From NCBI GenBank assembly GCA_902783755.1, contig CACZSC010000125.1, forward strand, positions 1 to 10,658: DNA of 10,658 bases, given 5' to 3'. Below are positions 7,521 through 10,658 of this stretch, piece by piece (the stretch's first letter is position 1; each line of letters starts with the position of its first letter). Both the position numbers and the translations under genes were made by a program. The notes beneath the pieces are model-generated. The model saw only the letters and a list, made by a program, of their open reading frames with translations. It did not search any database and was not told the DNA's origin. Source of the DNA: an uncultured Ruminococcus sp. GTDB lineage: Bacteria; Bacillota; Clostridia; Oscillospirales; CAG-272.

Positions 7521-7552
7521 ACAAAGGAAAGGAGCCGTCTTTCGACAACTCC
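7521..7552 (-). terminator. Intrinsic terminator after rplT
   Basis: On the minus strand a 9-bp stem, GGAGTTGTC / GACGGCTCC with two G-U pairs, closes on a GAAA tetraloop. It is followed by TTTCCTTTGT. It starts 13 nt after the rplT stop and probably ends, or attenuates, the infC–rpmI–rplT transcript. The T-run is broken by CC, so partial readthrough into the methyltransferase gene is plausible. Confidence 0.7.
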
Positions 7553-7565
7553 CCGTTATACCACC

Positions 7566-7922
7566 TTATTTAAGTGCTGCCTTCGCAGTGTCTGCAAGGG
7601 ATGCGAATGCGTCCTTGTCGGATACCGCTATCTCAGCCAGCATCTTCCTGTTGAGATCCACGCCCGCCAGCTTGAGGCCGTGCATGAATGTTGAGTAGTT
7701 CATGCCGTTGACCTTCGCCTGCGCGGAGATACGTGTGATCCAGAGAGAACGGAAGTCTCTCTTCTTCTGCTTGCGGCCTATGTATGCGTAGTTTCCGCTC
7801 TTCATAACGGCCTGTTTGGCCATCTTGAAATGGAGATGTTTGGAACCCCAGTAGCCTTTCGCAGCCTTCAGAACTTTATTTCTTCTCTTGCGCGTCATGA
7901 GAGCGCCCTTGATTCTAGCCAT
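7566..7922 (-). CDS. rplT: 50S ribosomal protein L20
   Basis: L20 binds 23S rRNA early and is needed for assembly of the large subunit. In several bacteria it also represses its own operon by binding the mRNA leader. The 118-residue length and the basic N-terminus (MARIKGALMTRKRRNKVLK) are typical, as are AKGYWGSKH near residue 21 and RDFRSLWITRI near 56. AAGGA lies upstream of the ATG. It is the third gene after infC and rpmI, 34 nt behind rpmI, and is followed by a terminator. Its expected control target is the infC leader near 8764-8871. Confidence 0.98.
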   Translation of the reverse strand: MARIKGALMTRKRRNKVLKAAKGYWGSKHLHFKMAKQAVMKSGNYAYIGRKQKKRDFRSLWITRISAQAKVNGMNYSTFMHGLKLAGVDLNRKMLAEIAVSDKDAFASLADTAKAALK

Positions 7923-7956
7923 TGTACTCTATCCTTTCTTATACCTTATTTCCCGA

Positions 7957-8154
7957 TCAGTCTTTGTTAATGAGTCTCTTTACGTTAGCAGTCATGGCAG
8001 GACTGAGTATCTGGCTGCTTCTGAGGTGTCTCTTCCTCTTCTGGTCCTTCTGGCCCAGGTTGTGACGGTGATCTGAATGGAATACCTTTATTTTGCCTGT
8101 TCCGGTCACGTGGAACCTTTTGGCAGAAGCTCTGTGTGTCTTGATTTTTCCCAT
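7957..8154 (-). CDS. rpmI: 50S ribosomal protein L35
   Basis: A small basic large-subunit protein of 65 residues, the usual length. The start MGKIKTHRASAKRFHVTGTGKIK is the L35 signature with KTHR and AKRF, and the KRKRHLR stretch near residue 39 is also typical. No zinc-binding cysteines are present. The ATG is preceded by GGAAAGGA. It lies 36 nt after infC and 34 nt before rplT, the standard order. The 10 nt AAAGGATAGA occur upstream of both rpmI and rplT. Confidence 0.97.
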   Translation of the reverse strand: MGKIKTHRASAKRFHVTGTGKIKVFHSDHRHNLGQKDQKRKRHLRSSQILSPAMTANVKRLINKD

Positions 8155-8190
8155 GGTTCTATCCTTTCCTTACATTAGGTAAAATGTGCT

Positions 8191-8727
8191 TTAATTCGAT
8201 GCCGGGGCTTTTTCCGGCTTGAGAGGAGCTATGAACATTGTCAGCTGCCTGCCCTCGAGGACGGGCTTCTTGTCGATGGCGCCGTATTCCGAAACGAAGT
8301 CGGCGAACCTCTCGAGCATTTCCCTTCCGATCTCGGGATGCGCAATTTCCCTTCCCCTGAAACGGAGACATACCCTGACCTTGTTTCCGGCCTGCAGGAA
8401 CTTGATGGCCCTGTTCGCCTTGGTCTCAAAGTCATGGGTGTCGATCCTGCAGGAGAGCTGCACTTCCTTGATCTCGACTACCTGCTGCTTTTTCTTAGCT
8501 TCCTTCTCCCTCTTGTCGGCCTCGTAGCGGTACTTGCCGTAGTCCATTGCTCTGCATACGGGCGGCTCCGCCGTGGGCGCGATGAGGACCAGGTCAAGGC
8601 CCTTGTCGTAGGCGTACGTCTTCGCGTCCGCAAGGCTCATGATCCCCAGCTGGCTGTTGTTTTCGTCAAGCATTCTGACTTCGGTGGCCCTGATGTCGTC
8701 GTTGATGGTAAGTTCTTTTGCGCTAAT
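8191..8727 (-). CDS. infC: Translation initiation factor IF-3 (ATT start)
   Basis: IF-3 binds the 30S subunit, blocks premature joining of the 50S subunit and proofreads the start codon. I start it at ATT (8727-8725), giving 178 residues that begin (M)SAKELTINDDIRATEVRML, the usual N-terminal block. PPVCRAMDYGKYRYE near residue 56 is the conserved signature. The Lys/Glu-rich linker (DKREKEAKKKQQ) joins the N-domain to the C-domain, which includes RFRGREIAHPE. No ATG fits. The strong SD AGGGGGGTG lies 7 nt before the ATT. An in-frame GTG at 8778 lies inside the attenuator hairpin and would add a non-conserved tail. Non-standard AUU starts are well known for infC and let IF-3 restrain its own synthesis. 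It is the first gene of the infC–rpmI–rplT operon. Confidence 0.95.
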   Translation of the reverse strand: MSAKELTINDDIRATEVRMLDENNSQLGIMSLADAKTYAYDKGLDLVLIAPTAEPPVCRAMDYGKYRYEADKREKEAKKKQQVVEIKEVQLSCRIDTHDFETKANRAIKFLQAGNKVRVCLRFRGREIAHPEIGREMLERFADFVSEYGAIDKKPVLEGRQLTMFIAPLKPEKAPASN

Positions 8728-8734
8728 GGTTATG

Positions 8735-8743
8735 CACCCCCCT
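8735..8743 (-). promoter_or_regulatory. Strong Shine-Dalgarno sequence of infC, supports an ATT start
   Basis: AGGGGGGTG on the minus strand, closely matching the anti-SD complement AGGAGGTG. The spacing to ATT at 8727 is 7 nt. The nearer in-frame ATA codon is only one nucleotide from it and is too close. Confidence 0.75.
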
Positions 8744-8763
8744 GAATGATGTGATGTATCTGG

Positions 8764-8796
8764 AAATAAAATGCGCACAGAAATACTCCGTGCGCA
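8764..8796 (-). terminator. Attenuator (intrinsic terminator) in the infC leader
   Basis: On the minus strand, a 10-bp stem TGCGCACGGA / TCTGTGCGCA (one G-U pair) with loop GTATT, followed by TTTTATTT. It lies about 75 nt after the predicted transcription start and about 37 nt before the infC start codon, so it must be overridden for the operon to be expressed. Confidence 0.7.
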
Positions 8797-8877
8797 GAAA
8801 AAAGCTTTCTATTGACCAGGCTGGCGCGATTGCCGCGAGGTGAGAACGGAGTACGTTCTGCTTTGTTGTACCCGGAC

Positions 8878-8906
8878 ATTATACTTGCCCCGCGGGCTTT
8901 TGTCAA
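8878..8906 (-). promoter_or_regulatory. Consensus sigma-A promoter of infC–rpmI–rplT
   Basis: On the minus strand, TTGACA at 8906-8901, a 17-bp spacer, and TATAAT at 8883-8878: a perfect match in both boxes and in spacing. Transcription should start near 8871. The spacer contains the GC-rich inverted repeat GCCC-GCG-GGGC, which could be an operator or a chance feature. Confidence 0.9.
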
Positions 8907-9008
8907 TACCTTTCGCAAAAATTTTCCCCTGCCGAGCGGGAATATTTTTCCGGCGGAAAAAATCTCAAAAAAAGCCGCATATATATTAGAAATATATACT
9001 GAATTATG
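8907..9008. other. AT-rich spacer between divergent promoters
   Basis: About 100 bp between the -35 boxes of the infC and rlmD-like promoters, with no credible coding frame. It holds A/T tracts and two inverted repeats. One is TTTTTCCG-G-CGGAAAAA (8945-8961). The other is TATATATT-AGA-AATATATA (8980-8998), ending 10 bp before the rlmD-side -35 box. These may be UP-element-like or operator sequences; no regulator can be named. Confidence 0.5.
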
Positions 9009-9037
9009 TTGATAAACGGCCGGGATTTCAATATAAT
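9009..9037 (+). promoter_or_regulatory. Sigma-A promoter of the rlmD-like gene
   Basis: TTGATA at 9009-9014, a 17-bp spacer, and TATAAT at 9032-9037. Transcription should start near 9044, leaving a leader of about 47 nt before the ATG at 9091. The promoter is divergent from that of infC. Confidence 0.82.
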
Positions 9038-9056
9038 GTACGCAGGAGATTTATAA

Positions 9057-9085
9057 CCTCGGCCCAGTCCGGGGGACAGCGGAGG
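9057..9085 (+). promoter_or_regulatory. Leader hairpin that may cover the rlmD SD
   Basis: CCTC at 9057-9060 can pair with GAGG at 9082-9085, which is part of the SD GGAGG, 5 nt before the ATG. Inside lies a second small stem, GTCC-GGG-GGAC (9067-9077). The outer helix is only 4 bp plus possible extra pairs, so sequestration of the SD is tentative. Confidence 0.3.
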
Positions 9086-9090
9086 ACGGA

Positions 9091-10359
9091 ATGGAGACCG
9101 GAGAGAGGATCACCCTGGAGATCGTCGGGCTGACGGAAAAAGGGTACGGTGTCGCCCGGACAGACGGCATGGTCGTTTTCGTGAAAGACGCCGTTCCCGG
9201 AGACCGTGTTTCCGCCGTGATAAGGGAAGTCAGGAAGAAGTACGCCACCGCGGAAACGGATGAGCTGCTGGAGCGGTCGATCTGCAGGGAGGATCCGATA
9301 TGCCCGGACTGCTCAAGATGCGGAGCGTGCGTGCTCTCGCACGTCAGCTTCGGGCTTGAGAACAGGACCAAGGCGGAGACCGTCGGGAACGCGTTCAGGA
9401 AGGCCGGTGTGAAGGCGGCCGTCCCGGATACCGCGTTTTCCCTTGACCGCACCGGATACCGCAACAAGCTGACCGTCCACTATTCCCAGAAGCTCGGTGC
9501 CTTCGGCCTGTATTCCGAAAAGTCCCGGGAGGTGTTCCCTTTCGGCCGCTGCCGTCTGTGCCCGGATATACTGTCTGAGTGCGTAAGGTATATAAACGGG
9601 ATGCCGGAACTTTACAGGGATTCCGGGCCCGAAAGCCTGGTGCTGCAGATCACCGGCAGCGGTGAAGTGTACATAACGCTGGAATCGGAGGAAAAGACAG
9701 ACAACCTGCTCAGGGACAGGATACGGAAAGAATTCCCCGCCGTAAAGGAAGTGATCCTCCGGTCTCACGGCCGGGGAAGGCCTTCATATTTCAAGGACAG
9801 GTTGCTCGATCTTAAGTTCACTTATCCCACATCGGGTTTCAGACAGGTCAACACCGCCGTGTTTGAAAAGCTGCTCCTCAGGTCGGCAGAACTGCTGGGA
9901 GATCCCGGAAACGGGTGCATCGTGGACCTGTACTGCGGGTCAGGCACCGTGGGGATATCGCTTGCACGTCTGCTGGGAGCTGAAGATCTTATCGGCATAG
10001 AGATCAATGAGGATTCAGTCTCCCTTGCCAAGTCGAATGCGGACCGGAACGGAATCACCTCGTCGAGGTTCTGCTGCGGCGACGCCTCTCTTGTTTCCCG
10101 TGTGCTTTCAGAGAACGGGATCAGGGACTTTACGCTGACGGTCGATCCTCCGAGAGCAGGTCTGTCAGAAAAGGCCAGGAAGGAGATACTCTCCTGCAAG
10201 CCGGACAGACTGCTGTACATTTCATGCAACCCGTTCACGCTTTCCAGGGATGCCGCGTTTTTCACAGGGAACGGATACATGATCGACACGGCGGAGGTAT
10301 TCAACATGTTCCCGATGACCGAGCATGTGGAGTGCGTGACATTGATGACAAAGAAATAG
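9091..10359 (+). CDS. 23S rRNA (uracil-C5)-methyltransferase, RlmD/RlmCD type
   Basis: A SAM-dependent enzyme of the RumA/TrmA family that makes m5U in 23S rRNA. In Bacillota one enzyme (RlmCD) often modifies two sites, so the exact target is open. The 422-residue protein begins with a TRAM RNA-binding domain (about 1-60). The iron-sulfur ligands fit the RumA spacing: Cys71, Cys77, Cys80 and Cys157, with an additional Cys74 between them. FRQVNT (250-255) and VDLYCGSGTVGIS (278-290) form the SAM site. DPPRAGL (352-358) precedes the catalytic nucleophile Cys379 in ISCNP, and Glu411 in MTEHVECV is the expected general base. The ATG has GGAGG 5 nt upstream and its own promoter. All catalytic residues are present, so it should be active. 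A serine hydrolase gene follows 29 nt later. Confidence 0.93.
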   Translation: METGERITLEIVGLTEKGYGVARTDGMVVFVKDAVPGDRVSAVIREVRKKYATAETDELLERSICREDPICPDCSRCGACVLSHVSFGLENRTKAETVGNAFRKAGVKAAVPDTAFSLDRTGYRNKLTVHYSQKLGAFGLYSEKSREVFPFGRCRLCPDILSECVRYINGMPELYRDSGPESLVLQITGSGEVYITLESEEKTDNLLRDRIRKEFPAVKEVILRSHGRGRPSYFKDRLLDLKFTYPTSGFRQVNTAVFEKLLLRSAELLGDPGNGCIVDLYCGSGTVGISLARLLGAEDLIGIEINEDSVSLAKSNADRNGITSSRFCCGDASLVSRVLSENGIRDFTLTVDPPRAGLSEKARKEILSCKPDRLLYISCNPFTLSRDAAFFTGNGYMIDTAEVFNMFPMTEHVECVTLMTKK

Positions 10360-10388
10360 ATATATCGAAGTTTATGGAGGGAATCAAA

Positions 10389-10658
10389 ATGGATAAGAAT
10401 ACAACAATGGAAAATCTTGCCCGGGCGTTGCAGGAAAAAGACGGCTTCAACGGGGCATGGCTCTATGCGGAAAACGGCGAGATCGTGTCCAAGGGAGCTC
10501 TCGGCTTCCGGGATCCTGAAAACACGCTGCCGATCACGGAGGACACGATCTTTCAGCTGGCTTCGGTCAGTAAGCAGTTCACGGCGACGGCGGTCATGCT
10601 GCTGATGCGGCAGCGCCTTCTCAGCCCGGAAGACAGGATCACAAAGTATTTTCCGGAA
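10389..10658 (+). CDS. Serine hydrolase, class C beta-lactamase family (partial, N-terminus)
   Basis: Only the first 90 codons are in the window. The frame has the beta-lactamase/transpeptidase-like (COG1680-type) opening: GAWLYAENGEIVSKGALGFRD, then the active-site SxxK motif SVSK (Ser59, Lys62) in FQLASVSKQFTATAVMLL, then LSPEDRITKYFPE. The serine is the expected acylated nucleophile. Members include true beta-lactamases, D-peptidases and esterases, and the substrate cannot be told; resistance should not be assumed. The first residues (MDKNTTMENLARAL) are polar, with no signal peptide, so this part predicts a cytoplasmic protein. GGAGG lies 8 nt before the ATG. No terminator separates it from the upstream rlmD-like gene, so they are probably co-transcribed. 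Confidence 0.85.
   Translation, partial: MDKNTTMENLARALQEKDGFNGAWLYAENGEIVSKGALGFRDPENTLPITEDTIFQLASVSKQFTATAVMLLMRQRLLSPEDRITKYFPE

Larger units (their letters stand above)
8728..8871 (-). promoter_or_regulatory. infC operon mRNA leader, L20-leader-like attenuation region
   Basis: About 144 nt of untranslated mRNA between the predicted start site and the infC ATT. Read 5' to 3' on the minus strand it holds: hairpin P1 (AGAACG / CGTTCT, loop TACTC, 8859-8843); a small CGCG / CGCG hairpin with loop GCAAT (8837-8825); and then the attenuator hairpin (8796-8772) with its T-rich run. TACTCCGT (8853-8846) is fully complementary to ACGGAGTA (8791-8784) in the attenuator's 5' arm and loop, so pairing of the two would block the terminator. 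The infC operon of Bacillus subtilis is known to be controlled by L20 through attenuation in this leader. That the same protein acts here is inferred from position and architecture; I could not match the L20-binding core itself. Confidence 0.65.

Noticed and set aside
6703..7698. Open frame of 331 codons on the plus strand
   Set aside because: Antisense to the TrmH-family gene and to part of rplT. Ser/Pro-rich, with no motif; a shadow of the codon bias on the other strand.
8728..8778. GTG start for infC at 8778
   Set aside because: It lies within the attenuator hairpin, adds 17 non-conserved residues, and ignores the strong SD placed for ATT 8727.
8801..8812. T6 run in the infC leader as a separate terminator
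   Set aside because: No stable GC-rich stem directly precedes it. The stronger hairpin with its own T-run follows at 8796-8764.
1..10658. Search for a defence, toxin-antitoxin, secretion or biosynthetic system
   Set aside because: Every supported gene belongs to a known core family except for the unresolved substrates of the radical SAM enzyme and the partial serine hydrolase. No cluster of unknown genes is present.

Overview
The window reads as a housekeeping stretch of a Bacillota (Firmicutes) chromosome, most likely from the class Clostridia. The DNA is GC-rich by eye (not counted), with frequent AGG arginine and ATA isoleucine codons. The taxonomic call rests on gene order: topA–trmFO, rnc–(Elp3-like radical SAM)–smc, and infC–rpmI–rplT followed by a TrmH/SpoU methyltransferase are all arrangements typical of that phylum. 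No mobile element, tRNA, rRNA, CRISPR array or phage gene was found.

Minus strand, read from right to left. A consensus promoter (TTGACA, 17 bp, TATAAT) near 8880-8906 drives infC (IF3), rpmI (L35) and rplT (L20). The roughly 144-nt leader contains an attenuator hairpin and an upstream element that can pair with it in a mutually exclusive way. This is the layout expected of the L20-controlled leader known for this operon in Bacillus. infC appears to start at ATT. A GAAA-loop hairpin followed by a T-rich run ends the operon after rplT, and a TrmH-family methyltransferase begins almost at once, without a Shine-Dalgarno (SD) sequence. A second promoter (TTGCCA, 18 bp, TATAAT) near 6610-6639 starts a tightly packed unit: topA, trmFO, rnc, a radical SAM gene and smc. 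The gaps are 18, 13, a 20-nt overlap, and 19 nt. smc starts at TTG and runs off the left edge.

Plus strand, right end. A divergent promoter (TTGATA, 17 bp, TATAAT) at 9009-9037 drives an RlmD/RlmCD-type 23S rRNA m5U methyltransferase. It is followed 29 nt later by a serine hydrolase of the class C beta-lactamase family, cut by the right edge.

As a whole the window encodes translation initiation and ribosomal proteins, RNA modification and processing (TrmH family, TrmFO, RlmD family, RNase III, perhaps the radical SAM enzyme) and chromosome topology and structure (TopA, SMC). I see no new multi-gene system. The most interesting material is regulatory: the infC leader, the rare start codons, and the hairpins at gene junctions.
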